In this document: positions 19,209 to 28,700 of the stretch, one piece after another
Position numbering within the stretch: position 1 is the stretch's first letter
Layout: each line of letters begins with the position of its first letter
From: Brevibacterium sediminis
GTDB taxonomy: Bacteria > Actinomycetota > Actinomycetes > Actinomycetales > Brevibacteriaceae
Reading direction: 5' to 3'
DNA length: 64,000 nt
Assembly: GCF_013623905.1 (NCBI RefSeq)
Contig: NZ_JABKDD010000006.1
Span: 1-64,000 of the forward strand
Program-made: the position numbers and the translations under genes
Notes under the pieces: model-generated
The model's database searches: none
What the model was told of the DNA's origin: nothing
What the model saw: only the letters and a program-made list of their open reading frames with translations

Positions 19209-19244
19209 CTGGCTAAGCTGGCTAAGCTGGCTAAGCTGGCTAAG
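19209..19244. repeat. Tandem repeat, four perfect copies of a 9-bp unit
   Basis: CTGGCTAAG is repeated four times without change at 19209-19244, with a degenerate continuation (CCGACCG, then GCTGGCC) after it. It lies in the intergenic gap about 30 bp beyond the aldolase stop codon. Such short perfect tandem arrays are prone to slippage and often vary between strains. Confidence 0.85.
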
Positions 19245-19273
19245 CCGACCGTGCTGGCCCAGCCGGCTGAGCC

Positions 19274-20299
19274 TCACTTGTTCAGGCTGGTGCCTGCCGA
19301 GCCGAGGTTCTGGCAGGCTTCGACGATGCGCTCGGCCATGCCCTTCTCTGCGGCCTTGCCGTAGGAGCGCGGGTCGTAGAGCTTCTTGTCGCCGACCTCG
19401 CCGTCGATCTTGAGCACTCCGTCGTAGTTGCGGAACATGTGCTCGACGACGGGGCGGGTGAAGGCGTACTGGGTATCCGTGTCGATGTTCATCTTCACGA
19501 CTCCGTGGCGGACCGCCTCGGCGATCTCTTCAGCACTCGAGCCCGAACCCCCGTGGAAGACGAGGTCGAAGGGAGCCTTCTTGCCGACCTCGGCCCCGAC
19601 CTTCTCCTGGATCTCACCGAGGAGTTCGGGACGCAGCTTCACATTGCCGGGCTTGTACACGCCGTGGACGTTTCCGAAGGTCAGAGCCGTGAGGTAGCGG
19701 CCCTTCTCGCCGGTACCCAGCGCTCGTGCGGTGGCCAGCCCGTCCTCGACGGTGGTGTAGAGCTTGTCGTTGATCTCGTTCTCGACGCCGTCCTCTTCGC
19801 CGCCGACGACGCCGACCTCGATCTCGAGGATCGAGTGCGCTGCCGTCGAGAGCTCGAGCAGTTCCTCGGCGAGAGTGAGGTTCTCGTCGAGCGGAACGGC
19901 GGAACCGTCCCACATATGCGACTGGAAGTAGGGATCGCCGCCGTTCTTCACGCGCTCGGTCGACGCGGCCAGCAGGGGCTTGACCCAGGCTTCGACGGCG
20001 TCCTTCGGGGCGTGGTCGGTGTGCAGCGCGATGTTGACGTCGTAGCTCTTGGCCACTTCGGCGGCGAAGACGGAGAACGCGATGGCGCCCCGCACGCGGT
20101 CCTTGACCGTCGGGCCGGACATGTATTCGGCACCGCCCGTGGAGATCTGCACGATGCCGTCGGATCCGGCCTCGGCGAACCCTTGGATGGCGGCGTTGAT
20201 CGTCTGCGAGGAGGTGCAGTTGATCGCGGGGTAGGCGAAGCCCTGGGTCTTCGCGCGGTCGATCATCTCGGCATACACTTCGGGGCTGGCGATGGGCAT
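19274..20299 (-). CDS. fbaA: Class II fructose-bisphosphate aldolase
   Basis: A 341-residue zinc aldolase that cleaves fructose 1,6-bisphosphate to dihydroxyacetone phosphate and glyceraldehyde 3-phosphate in glycolysis, and acts in reverse for gluconeogenesis. LHTDHAPKD supplies catalytic Asp95 and zinc ligand His96. The ELEVGVVGGEEDG-type segment, GNVHGVYKPG, the phosphate-binding FHGGSGSS and NIDTDTQ are all present. The ATG at 20299 has an AAGGAG ribosome binding site; upstream codons are in frame but unlike the family. It is transcribed alone. Confidence 0.96.
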   Translation of the reverse strand: MPIASPEVYAEMIDRAKTQGFAYPAINCTSSQTINAAIQGFAEAGSDGIVQISTGGAEYMSGPTVKDRVRGAIAFSVFAAEVAKSYDVNIALHTDHAPKDAVEAWVKPLLAASTERVKNGGDPYFQSHMWDGSAVPLDENLTLAEELLELSTAAHSILEIEVGVVGGEEDGVENEINDKLYTTVEDGLATARALGTGEKGRYLTALTFGNVHGVYKPGNVKLRPELLGEIQEKVGAEVGKKAPFDLVFHGGSGSSAEEIAEAVRHGVVKMNIDTDTQYAFTRPVVEHMFRNYDGVLKIDGEVGDKKLYDPRSYGKAAEKGMAERIVEACQNLGSAGTSLNK

Positions 20300-20517
20300 A
20301 CATGCTCCTTGGTCGGGGTCGGCCGTTTCTGCTGCCACCAGCCTACTCGTTCCGCCCCGCCCATGGCAGGAGGTCCCAACGGCGGCCTCACCGAGGATGC
20401 TCTCCCCTGGCACCGATCGTGGACGAATCCTGGAAAGCAATTTCGGATCCTGCTGCCGAGGAGGCCCGACCCTAGCTCAGACCTCGCTTCGGACGCGGCA
20501 TTCAGTACAGTGGCCTC

Positions 20518-21840
20518 ATGGCCTCGACGCTGACTCCGCCCGGTTCGGGCAATCGCCTGCGCATCTTCAATTGGGCTCTGTGGGACTGGGGCTCGGCGTC
20601 CTTCAACGCCGTGATCATCACCTTCGTCTTCGCCCCGTATCTGACGAAGTCCGTCGCCGCCACCGAGGAGGCCGGATCCTCGGCATTGGGCTGGTCGATG
20701 GCTGCGGCCGGCTTCGTCATCGCCGTCGTCGCCCCGGCCGCCGGCACCCGGGCCGACGCCGGGGGTCGGCATCGCCTGTGGCTGGGCGTGCACACCGCGA
20801 TCGTCGTGCTCACGATGTTCGGACTGTTCTTCGTCCGCGACTCCCCCGACTATCTGTGGCTGGGCCTTCTGCTCTTGGCCGTCGGCAGCGTCTTCTTCGA
20901 ATTCGCCGAGGTGTCCTACAACGGGATCATGGTCCGCATCACCACACCCGACAACGTCGGCAGGGTCTCCGGATTCGGCTGGGGAATGGGATACGTCGGA
21001 GGGCTGGTTCTCCTCGTCATCCTCCTCGTCCTCGTCATCCAACCCGAGGTCGGCTTCCTCGGCGCCAGCGACGAGGAGGGACTGCGGTTCCGCATCGTCG
21101 CGGTCCTGTCCGCCGTGTGGTTTGCGATCTTCGCGATCCCCGCTCTGTTCTCGGCACCAGGGGCGAAGGTCAAGGGCACTTCGGGTGGGCACCCGATCCG
21201 AGCATTCATCGCCGACTACGCCGCACTCGTGCGCCGTCTGATCCGGATGTGGTCGACCGAGCATCAGACGCTGCGGTTCTTCATCGCCTCGGCGGTCTTC
21301 CGGGACGGTCTGGCCGCGATCTTCTCGTTCGCGGGCGTCCTCGCCGCCGGCAGCTACGGGTTCTCCGCCTCCCAGATCATCATCCTCGGCGTGGCCGCGA
21401 ACGTCGCCGCCGGTGCCGGGGCGATGATCGCCGGGTGGTTCGATGATCGGCTCGGACCGAAACCCGTCATCATCGCCGGTCTCATCGTCATCATCCTCGG
21501 CGGACTGCCGATCCTCTTCAGCGCCGAGGCGGCCGTGTTCTGGGTCTGTGCCCTGATCTTGAGCTTCTGCGTCGGTCCGGTTCAGGCGTCGAGTCGGTCG
21601 TTCCTGGCCCGCATCACTCCGCCGGAGTCGGCCGGGGAGAACTTCGGCCTCTATGCCACGACCGGAAGGGCCGTGAGCTTCCTGGGCCCGGCGATGTTCG
21701 CCTTGGCGATCACGGTCTTCGGCTTCCAGCGGGCCGGGACGCTGGGCATCCTCATTGTTCTGGCGGTCGGCCTGGCGCTTATCATTCCCGTCCGACCCGA
21801 CGCCCCGGCCCACTCCATGCAGGCCCGCGAGGAAAGCTGA
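20518..21840 (+). CDS. MFS transporter, UMF1 / Atg22-like family
   Basis: A 440-residue protein with twelve predicted helices. The start FNWALWDWGSASFNAVIITFVFAPYL is typical of the UMF1 subfamily. The motif-A-like loop after helix 2 is GTRADAGGRHRLWL, and the central loop carries the usual charged stretch near RRLIRMWSTEHQTLRFF. Relatives of fungal Atg22 are amino-acid effluxers; bacterial members are mostly uncharacterised. It stands alone, head to head with the aldolase gene. Confidence 0.83.
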   Translation: MASTLTPPGSGNRLRIFNWALWDWGSASFNAVIITFVFAPYLTKSVAATEEAGSSALGWSMAAAGFVIAVVAPAAGTRADAGGRHRLWLGVHTAIVVLTMFGLFFVRDSPDYLWLGLLLLAVGSVFFEFAEVSYNGIMVRITTPDNVGRVSGFGWGMGYVGGLVLLVILLVLVIQPEVGFLGASDEEGLRFRIVAVLSAVWFAIFAIPALFSAPGAKVKGTSGGHPIRAFIADYAALVRRLIRMWSTEHQTLRFFIASAVFRDGLAAIFSFAGVLAAGSYGFSASQIIILGVAANVAAGAGAMIAGWFDDRLGPKPVIIAGLIVIILGGLPILFSAEAAVFWVCALILSFCVGPVQASSRSFLARITPPESAGENFGLYATTGRAVSFLGPAMFALAITVFGFQRAGTLGILIVLAVGLALIIPVRPDAPAHSMQAREES

Positions 21841-21876
21841 AGCATTGCGGAGAGGCCGGGCGCCGGCCGCACCGGC

Positions 21877-22365
21877 TCACTGCCGGGCGAGCAGATCGTC
21901 GATCTGGTTGATCGCTCCGGTCGAGCCTTCGATGACACCCATCTCCAACACGGTGCGCAGTCCCTCAGCCGAGTCGAAGACCGATTCGTAAGTGGCACGA
22001 GTCCCGGTCTCGGTCGCTTCGAAGCGGTAGATGCAGCTGCTTCCCGGCATCGATTCGACGACGCTGAAGTCCTCATCGGCGAAGTAGTCGCGGAACTCCA
22101 GGCGCGCGGAACGGTCGACGGCGGTCAGTTCCCACAGTCCGCAGAACTTCTCGCCCTCCGGGCTCGTCATAAAGTATGTGACTCTGCCGCCGGGCTCGAG
22201 CGAATGGTCGACGACCGTGGCCGGATACGTCGGCGGACCCCAAATCTGCTCGAGCTGGCGGGGATCGGCATAAACTTCCCACACCCGTTCGCGCGGCGCC
22301 GCGAACTCGGCGACGATCGTCAGCGTCAGTGTCTCTTCGTCATGAAATGTGTCGATGACCGGCAT
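21877..22365 (-). CDS. SRPBCC / AHSA1-like domain protein
   Basis: A 162-residue single-domain protein of the START/SRPBCC superfamily. The N-terminal strand plus FAAPRERVWEVYADPRQLEQIWGP is characteristic of Aha1-type members that follow an ArsR gene. It probably binds a hydrophobic ligand. It is the second gene of a two-gene operon with the ArsR regulator, an arrangement common in actinobacteria, and is presumably controlled by it. Confidence 0.85.
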   Translation of the reverse strand: MPVIDTFHDEETLTLTIVAEFAAPRERVWEVYADPRQLEQIWGPPTYPATVVDHSLEPGGRVTYFMTSPEGEKFCGLWELTAVDRSARLEFRDYFADEDFSVVESMPGSSCIYRFEATETGTRATYESVFDSAEGLRTVLEMGVIEGSTGAINQIDDLLARQ

Positions 22366-22399
22366 GGCTGCTCCTTAAGCATTGCGGTGGTTTGCCTCA

Positions 22400-22750
22400 C
22401 TACCCGGCCTGTTCGTCCCCGGACAGAAGGTCGTCGATTCTCTGCACTCGGTCGACCCACTGGTCTTCGAGTTCGGCGAGCATGCTCCTGATGGTGCGAA
22501 GCGGACCCACCTCTGCGTGAGCGATCTGCTGCTTTCCGACTCGTCGCTTCGTCACCAGTCCTGCACGTTCGAGGACCGCGACGTGCTTCTGCACTGCGGC
22601 GAAGCTCATGTCGTAGTCGGCGGCCAGATCGGTCACCGAAAGCCCTTCTCCTGCGACTCGGCGTACGATATCGCGCCGGGTGCGGTCGGCCAATGCTTGG
22701 AACAGCGCATCCGCCTCGTCATCGAGAAGTCCTTTCATGCGATCAATCAT
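22400..22750 (-). CDS. ArsR-family winged-helix regulator
   Basis: A 116-residue metal-independent ArsR-type regulator. The winged helix spans about residues 15-85 (ALADRTRRDIVRRVAGEGLSVTDLAADYDMSF, recognition helix AAVQKHVAVLERAGLV). It has no Cys cluster for arsenic or metal binding. The start ATG at 22750 overlaps an inverted-repeat operator and has no Shine-Dalgarno sequence, so a leaderless message is likely. It forms an operon with the SRPBCC gene and probably represses it. Confidence 0.85.
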   Translation of the reverse strand: MIDRMKGLLDDEADALFQALADRTRRDIVRRVAGEGLSVTDLAADYDMSFAAVQKHVAVLERAGLVTKRRVGKQQIAHAEVGPLRTIRSMLAELEDQWVDRVQRIDDLLSGDEQAG

Positions 22751-22768
22751 ACAACCGAATGGTTGCAT
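22749..22768 (-). promoter_or_regulatory. Predicted ArsR operator overlapping the gene start
   Basis: The 20 bp at 22749-22768 form an imperfect palindrome with arms ATACAACC and GGTTGCAT around GAAT (one mismatch per arm pair). It covers the first two bases of the ArsR start codon, where bound repressor would block transcription of the ArsR-SRPBCC operon. CAACC-N4-GGTTG sites in front of this type of ArsR gene are a recurrent pattern. Confidence 0.65.
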
Positions 22769-22802
22769 GTAAATAGGTGCAGGCAAAGATTCTCGCGACC
22801 CG

Positions 22803-22849
22803 TTGACATTCGACATTGAACACGCGTTTAATATTAAACATGCGTTCAA
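22803..22849 (+). promoter_or_regulatory. TetR promoter and 34-bp palindromic operator, leaderless
   Basis: TTGACA at 22803-22808 and TTTAAT at 22827-22832 make a -35/-10 pair with an 18-bp spacer. The predicted transcription start falls at or within a few bases of the ATG at 22840. A 34-bp near-perfect palindrome (22816-22849, with a perfect 14-bp core GTTTAATATTAAAC) covers the -10 box and the start codon. This fits autorepression by the TetR protein and a leaderless mRNA. Confidence 0.72.
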
Positions 22850-23484
22850 CGAACCCCGATTCCAACTCGCGCCGCTCTCCCAACACCTCTCCGGAGACTG
22901 CCGAGAAGATCCTCTCTGCCGCCGTCGCCGAGTTCGCCCGCCACGGGTTCACGAAGACGACGGTCCGCGGCATCGCCGCTGCCGCCGAGGTCTCCCCCGG
23001 CCTGGTCATCCACCATTTCGGGTCGAAGGACGCGTTGCGCAGTGCGTGTGATGAACACGTATTCGAGCGAATCGCTGAGTTGAAGGCGGCGAAAGCCGGC
23101 TACGCCACCATGGCAGTGCAGATGATGTTCGACGACCCCGAGATGTCCACTGCTGTGGACTACCTCGTCAAGTCCCTGCTCGACCCCAGCGAGCATGGCC
23201 AGCGCTACTTCGACCACTACGTCGACCTCGTCGAGTCCTATATCACCGAAGGATTCGCCGGCTACACCTTTCGACAGAGCGAGGATTCTCGTGGACAGGC
23301 GGCGACCATCGCGGTCATGGCCCTGGCCCCCTCCCTGCTCGAGCACCGCCTGCATTCGGTCCTCGGCACCGATGACACCACCGCAATGATGACCCGACTC
23401 GCCCCGCATCTGCTCGACCTCTACCTGCACGGTGCCCTCGAGTCAGTCCCCGACAACTCTCAACCAGGAGATGAGGAACCATGA
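22840..23484 (+). CDS. TetR-family regulator of the adjacent ABC exporter
   Basis: A 214-residue regulator. The helix-turn-helix lies at about residues 20-65 ([24 protein letters not shown]), and the helical ligand-binding domain fills the rest. The ATG at 22840 sits inside the operator palindrome and just at the predicted transcription start. The stop overlaps the ATPase gene start (23481-23484), so regulator and exporter form one operon. It probably derepresses the exporter on binding a toxic substrate. Confidence 0.88.
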   Translation: MRSTNPDSNSRRSPNTSPETAEKILSAAVAEFARHGFTKTTVRGIAAAAEVSPGLVIHHFGSKDALRSACDEHVFERIAELKAAKAGYATMAVQMMFDDPEMSTAVDYLVKSLLDPSEHGQRYFDHYVDLVESYITEGFAGYTFRQSEDSRGQAATIAVMALAPSLLEHRLHSVLGTDDTTAMMTRLAPHLLDLYLHGALESVPDNSQPGDEEP

Positions 23485-24419
23485 GCACATTGACCCGTCC
23501 CCGCCGCACCGACGACGGCCGCGCATCCGCCTCGGCGGCGATCTCGATGCGGGAGGTCGTGAAGTCATACGGACGCGTCCGCGCCCTGGACAGCCTCGAC
23601 CTCGAGGTCGCCCGCGGCGAGGTCCACGGCTTCCTCGGCCCCAACGGCGCCGGCAAGTCGACGACGATCCGGATCCTGCTCGGAATCCTGCGACATAACT
23701 CGGGCACGGTGCGCCTCCTCGGCGAGGATCCCTGGGCGAAGGCGGTGCCCCTGCACCGCCGCCTGGCCTACGTCCCCGGCGATGTGGAGCTGTGGCCGGG
23801 GCTGACCGGTGGTGAGGCGATCGACCTGTTCGCCCGGTTGCGCGGAGGGGTGGACAGACGTCGTCGCGATGAGCTCATCGAACGCTTCGACCTCGACCCG
23901 CGGAAGAAGGGCCGGACCTATTCGAAAGGCAACCGGCAGAAGGTCGCGCTCATCTCCGCCCTGGCCTCGGACGTCGAACTGCTGCTCCTCGACGAGCCGA
24001 CGGCCGGACTCGACCCGCTTATGGAAGCGGTGTTCCAGGACTGCATCCGGACCGCGAAGGACGCCGGTCGCACGGTGCTGCTCTCCAGCCACATCCTCGC
24101 CCAGGTCGAAGCCCTGGCCGATCGGGTGTCGATCATCCGCTCGGGTCGCATCGTCGAGACGGGGACCCTGTCCGAGCTGCGGCACCTGTCGCGGACGACG
24201 ATCACCGTCGGGCTCGAACACGATGTGCCCGCCCTGTCCGAGATGACCGGAGTCCACGACCTCGTCCGCGAAGGTTCGCGACTGCATTTCAGCGCCGATA
24301 CGGCGCAGCTGCCCCGTATCATGCGGGCGCTCGGCGAACACGATGTCGAATCGCTCACCGCGACCCCGCCGACCCTCGAGCAGCTGCTGCTGCGTCACTA
24401 CGGCAAGGAGGAGTCATGA
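23481..24419 (+). CDS. ABC transporter ATP-binding protein (drug-exporter type)
   Basis: A 312-residue ATPase with an intact Walker [10 protein letters not shown] (about residues 53-61) and Walker [13 protein letters not shown]. The switch histidine is in [13 protein letters not shown]. The signature is the degenerate [11 protein letters not shown] variant usual in this exporter subfamily, and a C-terminal regulatory extension is present. It overlaps both neighbours by four bases. With the large permease it forms the two-component exporter found in tetronasin/antibiotic-type systems. Confidence 0.9.
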   Translation: MSTLTRPRRTDDGRASASAAISMREVVKSYGRVRALDSLDLEVARGEVHGFLGPNGAGKSTTIRILLGILRHNSGTVRLLGEDPWAKAVPLHRRLAYVPGDVELWPGLTGGEAIDLFARLRGGVDRRRRDELIERFDLDPRKKGRTYSKGNRQKVALISALASDVELLLLDEPTAGLDPLMEAVFQDCIRTAKDAGRTVLLSSHILAQVEALADRVSIIRSGRIVETGTLSELRHLSRTTITVGLEHDVPALSEMTGVHDLVREGSRLHFSADTAQLPRIMRALGEHDVESLTATPPTLEQLLLRHYGKEES

Positions 24420-26152
24420 ATCTGCTGGCCGCATACACGGACGACGGGGATCGCACTGTCCACGGAGGCCCCGGGAACTCACCGCGAACCGGGCATCATC
24501 ATGGTGCACATGAACGTGTTCGGCGTGGCCGCCTCGGCGAGGGAAACCTGGCAGGGGTGGGGAATCTGCTGAGATTCATGCTGCGGCGGGACCGCCTGTG
24601 GCTGCCGATCTGGGTGCTTGCTCTCTCTGCGCTCACCGCGTACTTCGCTAATGCGATCGCCGTGGTCATGGATTCGGATTCGCTGCAGGCGATGACGGCG
24701 TTCGCGAAGAATCCGGTGATGGCGCTCATCACGGGGCCAGGTTACGGGCTCGACCAGATGACGATCCCGCGGTTCATCGTCGGCATGTACGGGGTGTTCC
24801 TCATGATCGGGGCGGCTCTGATGTCGATCCTCACCATCTCCCGCCACACGCGCGCCGAGGAGCAGACGGGGCGGGCCGAACTCGTTCGCGCCGGCGTCAC
24901 CGGTCGGCACACTCAGCTCATCGCCTCCCTTGCGCTCACGGTGTTCATGAATCTCCTGCTCAGCGCGGGCATGGCTGCGGCGTTCGGATTCTCTCAGGCC
25001 GAACCGGATTCGTGGTCGGCGACGGTGCTGTTCACGGTCGGAATCGGCGCGGTGGGCTGTGTCTTCGCCGCCGTCACCGCGGTCACTGTGCAGCTGAGCG
25101 CGTTCGCCAGGGCCGCCTCGTCGATGGCCGGAGCGGTGCTCGCACTCAGCTTCGTCCTCCGCGGGATCGGTGATATGTCGCACGTGTCCGGGGGTGGCCT
25201 CGATTGGCTGTCGTGGCTCTCGCCCTTGGGGTGGGCGCAGCAGACGGCACCGTTCACCCTCGACCGCTGGTGGCCGCTGCTGTACTCGGCTGGTCTGTTC
25301 ACGGTCCTCGTCGTCGCGGCCGCGATGCTGCAGTCTCGTCGTGACCTGGGTGCCGGAATCGTCGCAGAACGGCTGGGCCGGTCGCAGGCGGGACCGCTGC
25401 TGTCGACGCCGCTGGGTCTGGCGCTGCGCCTGCAGGCCTCGAGCCTGATCTGGTGGTCGATGAGCATGCTGGTCATGGGTGTGGTGTTCGGATCGTTCAC
25501 CGGGCCCATGGACGAAGGAGCGGCGGGGATGCCGCCGGAGATCCTGTCGATCATGGGCGGTCGGTCCGGAATCGTCGACGGCTACCTCGGATACATGGCC
25601 CTGTACTTCGCCATCATCGTCGCCGCGTATGCGGTCATCGCCGCTGGTGGGCTGCGGTCGGAGGAGTCCTCTTTCCACACCGAACCGGTGCTCGCGACCG
25701 CGGTCTCCCGCAGCGGATGGTTGGCTTCCTGGGCAATGGTGACTCTGGTCGGGGCCGGTTGGCTGATGGGCATGGCCGGCCTCGGTGAAGGGGTGGGTGC
25801 CGCGATGTCGATGGACGATTGGTCCCTGGTGTGGCCGACCTTGCTCGGGCATCTCGCGCAGGCGCCGTCGATCTGGGCGCTGCTCGGATTCGCCTACCTG
25901 CTCTACGGCCTCGCCCCGCGGCTGATGAGCCTGAGCTGGATCGTCTTCGGCGCCTCGGCGGTGCTCGCCCTCTTCGGCGGGCTGATGCAGCTCGACGACG
26001 CGGTCCTCGATCTGTCCTTGTTCACCCATATCGGCCAGTATCCGGCCCAGGATCTCTCCGCCGAGGCGGTGCTGTGGTTTGCAGGGATCGCTGCGGTCCT
26101 CGTCGGGGCTGGGATCCTCGGATTCCGAAGGCGGGACCTCGTCACGGCGTGA
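24416..26152 (+). CDS. ABC exporter permease, about twelve helices
   Basis: A 578-residue membrane protein. The first 50 residues are hydrophilic and unusual ([17 protein letters not shown]), then [19 protein letters not shown] begins the first membrane helix. The two repeated six-helix halves resemble the large permeases of the tetronasin-resistance type. Start and stop codons overlap the ATPase gene (24416-24419). The final 11 bp overlap the convergent LuxR gene. The substrate is unknown. Confidence 0.85.
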   Translation: MNLLAAYTDDGDRTVHGGPGNSPRTGHHHGAHERVRRGRLGEGNLAGVGNLLRFMLRRDRLWLPIWVLALSALTAYFANAIAVVMDSDSLQAMTAFAKNPVMALITGPGYGLDQMTIPRFIVGMYGVFLMIGAALMSILTISRHTRAEEQTGRAELVRAGVTGRHTQLIASLALTVFMNLLLSAGMAAAFGFSQAEPDSWSATVLFTVGIGAVGCVFAAVTAVTVQLSAFARAASSMAGAVLALSFVLRGIGDMSHVSGGGLDWLSWLSPLGWAQQTAPFTLDRWWPLLYSAGLFTVLVVAAAMLQSRRDLGAGIVAERLGRSQAGPLLSTPLGLALRLQASSLIWWSMSMLVMGVVFGSFTGPMDEGAAGMPPEILSIMGGRSGIVDGYLGYMALYFAIIVAAYAVIAAGGLRSEESSFHTEPVLATAVSRSGWLASWAMVTLVGAGWLMGMAGLGEGVGAAMSMDDWSLVWPTLLGHLAQAPSIWALLGFAYLLYGLAPRLMSLSWIVFGASAVLALFGGLMQLDDAVLDLSLFTHIGQYPAQDLSAEAVLWFAGIAAVLVGAGILGFRRRDLVTA

Positions 26153-28433
26153 GGTACCCCAAGGACCGGGCGCGGCTGAGGACGTCCGCCCGGTTCGAAA
26201 CTCCGAATTTGCGGTAGAGGGCCGAAAGACGGTTCTTCACGGTTCCTGGCACCTGCTGCAGTTCGCCGGCGATCTCGGCAACGGACAGGCCACGTGCCAG
26301 CAGGTCGATGAGTTGGGCTTCGCCGACGTTGAGCTGCGGCGCTTCTGCCAGCTCCACGGAGACCGAGCCGATGCGCCGCAGCCGCTCCATAAGCTGCTCC
26401 GGTGAAGCGAAGGACGCGGCGAACTCGTTCGCGGCTTCCGCCCATACGGGCGAGTCGGCTGTGAGGTCGACGAGTCGGCTGCGATCGGTCAGCGGCAGCA
26501 GTGCAAGCGGCAGCAGCGAGCTCACCCAGGTCGAGAGACTCACAGCCGTCGTGAAATCACTCTGCGCTGCGGCCTGGTCCCCCGTACGCAGTTTGGCTGC
26601 TGCTCGGATGGCGGCGAGTTCTGCGCGGCTGCGCGGGCTGAGCGAACGGTGATAGAACCAGGTATCGGCGCACGCGATCGCCTCGGCGTTGCGACCGGCC
26701 ACGAGCTTTGAGCGGACGTCGAGGACGATGCGCGCATCACACGCCGGCGAGAGCCTTTCTCGGTCGAGCTCGGCCCAACGCAGCTGGCCGAGCGCGATGA
26801 AGACCATGCTGCGTCCGAACGCAAGCAGATCCTTCTCAGCAGCGGATAGAACTCCGGAATCGCGATACCGCTCGGCATCATCGTTGACGAAGAGCAACCC
26901 GGATTCGGACTTTGCGGACAGCACTGCCAAGGTCCGAGCGATGAGAGGCAGATAGACCCACAATGTTCGCAGCTCGGGGTAAGCGGACAACGCGTCGAAT
27001 TCCGTCCGAGCGCGTTGCACGTCGAGACGGTCGAGAGCCCGCAGCGCCGCCGCGATACGCAGCGGCGGAGTGACGAGCTCGTCGACGATGCCGCTCGGCC
27101 GTGTTGCTGAACGAGCTGCGACAGAGCCGGTTCCATCACAGGCTCGGCTGAGCTCGGACGACTCTGCTGCCAATGCGAGATGGATATCGGCTCGTTCACA
27201 GTCGCCGCTGACGGCCGAGATGAGAGCTGTCCACGCGATGATTGCCGGCAGCAGGAAGTCGCCGTCGATGTGACCGGCCCGAGCTGGCCCCTCGATCTCA
27301 TGGAGCAGGGACAGTGCCCGGCGAGACTCGGCTGCATGGTGGAGTGCGATCGCAGTGAGGAGTCGGACGACGGAACGCCCACGCACACTGGGCATCTTCG
27401 CCGCGGCACGGATGCCCAATTCTGCGGCATCACCGTGCCGGCCGGAATCGGCGAGACCGATCAGTTGACGAACGGTGTCGATGACATCCACCGGCAATCC
27501 GTCCGGCCGGATTTCTCCGCTCCCATCTTCTCCCGGTGCCGAGTCGCCGAGAATCGCCGGCAGTCGTGACCTCAGCAGTCCGGGCCCGGTATGCCTGATC
27601 ACGGCGGCACGGATGCGTGCCGGATCGGCGGCAGCGGAATCAGCGTCGATGTCCTCGGCGAGTGTTCCGAAGAATTCGAGTCCAGGCCAGTTCGCACGAG
27701 TCTTGGGCGGCAGAAGACGAAACGCGGTGCAGGCGGTCCGCGGAGTGAGCAGGAACATAGGTATGCCCACTGCCTCGGTCACTCGCAGCAGCTGGGGCCA
27801 GCAGCCGCCGTGTCGGGCCAAGAGCAGCACGTCGCTGAGGGGTTCGGGCTCAACGGCGCCTGCCGATTCCATATGTTCGATGAGCACTTCGAGAAGTGAG
27901 GCGACCACCGGCCCCGCATCGGGTGTGGTGGTGAGGTCATATCGCAGCTTGGCCGCGATGAGGGTAGGAACCTGCAGCAGTGAGCCCCGCACCGAATCCT
28001 CAACACGAGTGAGCATCCCGCTGGAGTGGAGTCGGATCAGCACTCCTTCGGGGTCGTTGACCCCGATTCCGCCGAGGAGGTCATCAGCCACCGCGGTCAG
28101 CGCCCGCACGGCGGTCGGCTCTGACACAGCGCTGAGTTGAGCGAGCACCGAGGCTGCCGCCGTGTCACCGGGTCCCAGCTCCAGGGACAGCCGTGGACAC
28201 AGTTCGACGACCCAATCGGCGAAGGCAGCAGACTCGGGCTCCACTGTGACGCCGGCGGTGGCTGCGGCACGGAGGACCGCCTCGGCGAAGAGAGCACGAC
28301 CGGCGCATTCATTCCACAGCAGGTGGCAGAGCTCGGTGTCGACCGGACCCACGCCTGAAGATTCGAGTTCGATGATGAAGTCTCCCAGACTGCGGCGAGG
28401 ATCTTGCGCTTTCCCTTCAGCATTCGAGCTCAT
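26142..28433 (-). CDS. LAL-like LuxR-family regulator lacking the N-terminal ATPase
   Basis: A 763-residue protein with a C-terminal LuxR helix-turn-helix at about residues 700-760 (NVGEAQLIDLLARGLSVAEIAGELQQVPGTVKNRLSALYRKFG). The long middle is Ala/Leu-rich helical repeat, as in the TPR-like part of LAL (MalT-type) regulators. No Walker A or B is present: the protein begins at what in its paralogs is the region after the ATPase. The ATG at 28433 has an AAGGATG site. It lies at the left edge of the EPS locus, divergent from the FemX-like gene, and the shared gap holds a TGCGG-type site. Confidence 0.8.
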   Translation of the reverse strand: MSSNAEGKAQDPRRSLGDFIIELESSGVGPVDTELCHLLWNECAGRALFAEAVLRAAATAGVTVEPESAAFADWVVELCPRLSLELGPGDTAAASVLAQLSAVSEPTAVRALTAVADDLLGGIGVNDPEGVLIRLHSSGMLTRVEDSVRGSLLQVPTLIAAKLRYDLTTTPDAGPVVASLLEVLIEHMESAGAVEPEPLSDVLLLARHGGCWPQLLRVTEAVGIPMFLLTPRTACTAFRLLPPKTRANWPGLEFFGTLAEDIDADSAAADPARIRAAVIRHTGPGLLRSRLPAILGDSAPGEDGSGEIRPDGLPVDVIDTVRQLIGLADSGRHGDAAELGIRAAAKMPSVRGRSVVRLLTAIALHHAAESRRALSLLHEIEGPARAGHIDGDFLLPAIIAWTALISAVSGDCERADIHLALAAESSELSRACDGTGSVAARSATRPSGIVDELVTPPLRIAAALRALDRLDVQRARTEFDALSAYPELRTLWVYLPLIARTLAVLSAKSESGLLFVNDDAERYRDSGVLSAAEKDLLAFGRSMVFIALGQLRWAELDRERLSPACDARIVLDVRSKLVAGRNAEAIACADTWFYHRSLSPRSRAELAAIRAAAKLRTGDQAAAQSDFTTAVSLSTWVSSLLPLALLPLTDRSRLVDLTADSPVWAEAANEFAASFASPEQLMERLRRIGSVSVELAEAPQLNVGEAQLIDLLARGLSVAEIAGELQQVPGTVKNRLSALYRKFGVSNRADVLSRARSLGYLTP

Positions 28434-28700
28434 GGTCGCCCATCCTTCATCTCGGCGGATCGCACCCGCGTCACGCTCATCGACGTACACGTGAGCTCCC
28501 CTCTCAGACGTCCCGCTGTCAACAATCGGATGACCGGCACGCAGCTTGCTGACCTGTCCGGACTCCCAATGTGCCTGTCATCCGTCGGCGATTGTCGACC
28601 GACGGGAGCGATATGCGGTCATCCGCCAATGGAGTGCGGATGCACGAAAGCTGCATCGTGATCTCCGGTTGCCCCCTCCGTACCTCCCTACCCTGATTCC
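28434..28700. promoter_or_regulatory. Divergent regulatory region with tandem TGCGG palindromes
   Basis: TGCGG-TCAT-CCGCC at 28614-28627 is followed after 7 nt by TGCGG-ATGC-ACGAA at 28635-28648, so the copies are 21 bp apart. A separate inverted repeat CCGTCGG/CCGACGG is at 28582-28588 and 28599-28605. The rightward ATG at 28701 has no recognisable Shine-Dalgarno sequence. The region must drive both the LuxR gene and the FemX-like gene. Confidence 0.55.

Noticed and set aside
19209-19244. CRISPR-like array
   Set aside because: Unit is 9 bp with no spacers; it is a simple tandem repeat.
20263-21813. 516-codon ORF antisense to the UMF1 transporter gene
   Set aside because: Composition is extreme in Asp, Glu, Arg and Gly, with no family pattern; it is the GC-driven shadow of the real gene, which has clear membrane helices and motifs.
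22400-22849. Long start for the ArsR gene at 22849
   Set aside because: The extra codons run through the TetR operator and promoter of the divergent gene, so the start at 22750 is preferred.
24479-26029. 516-codon ORF antisense to the ABC exporter permease
   Set aside because: Same kind of shadow: Arg/Glu/His-rich, no recognisable domain, entirely overlapped by a convincing membrane protein.
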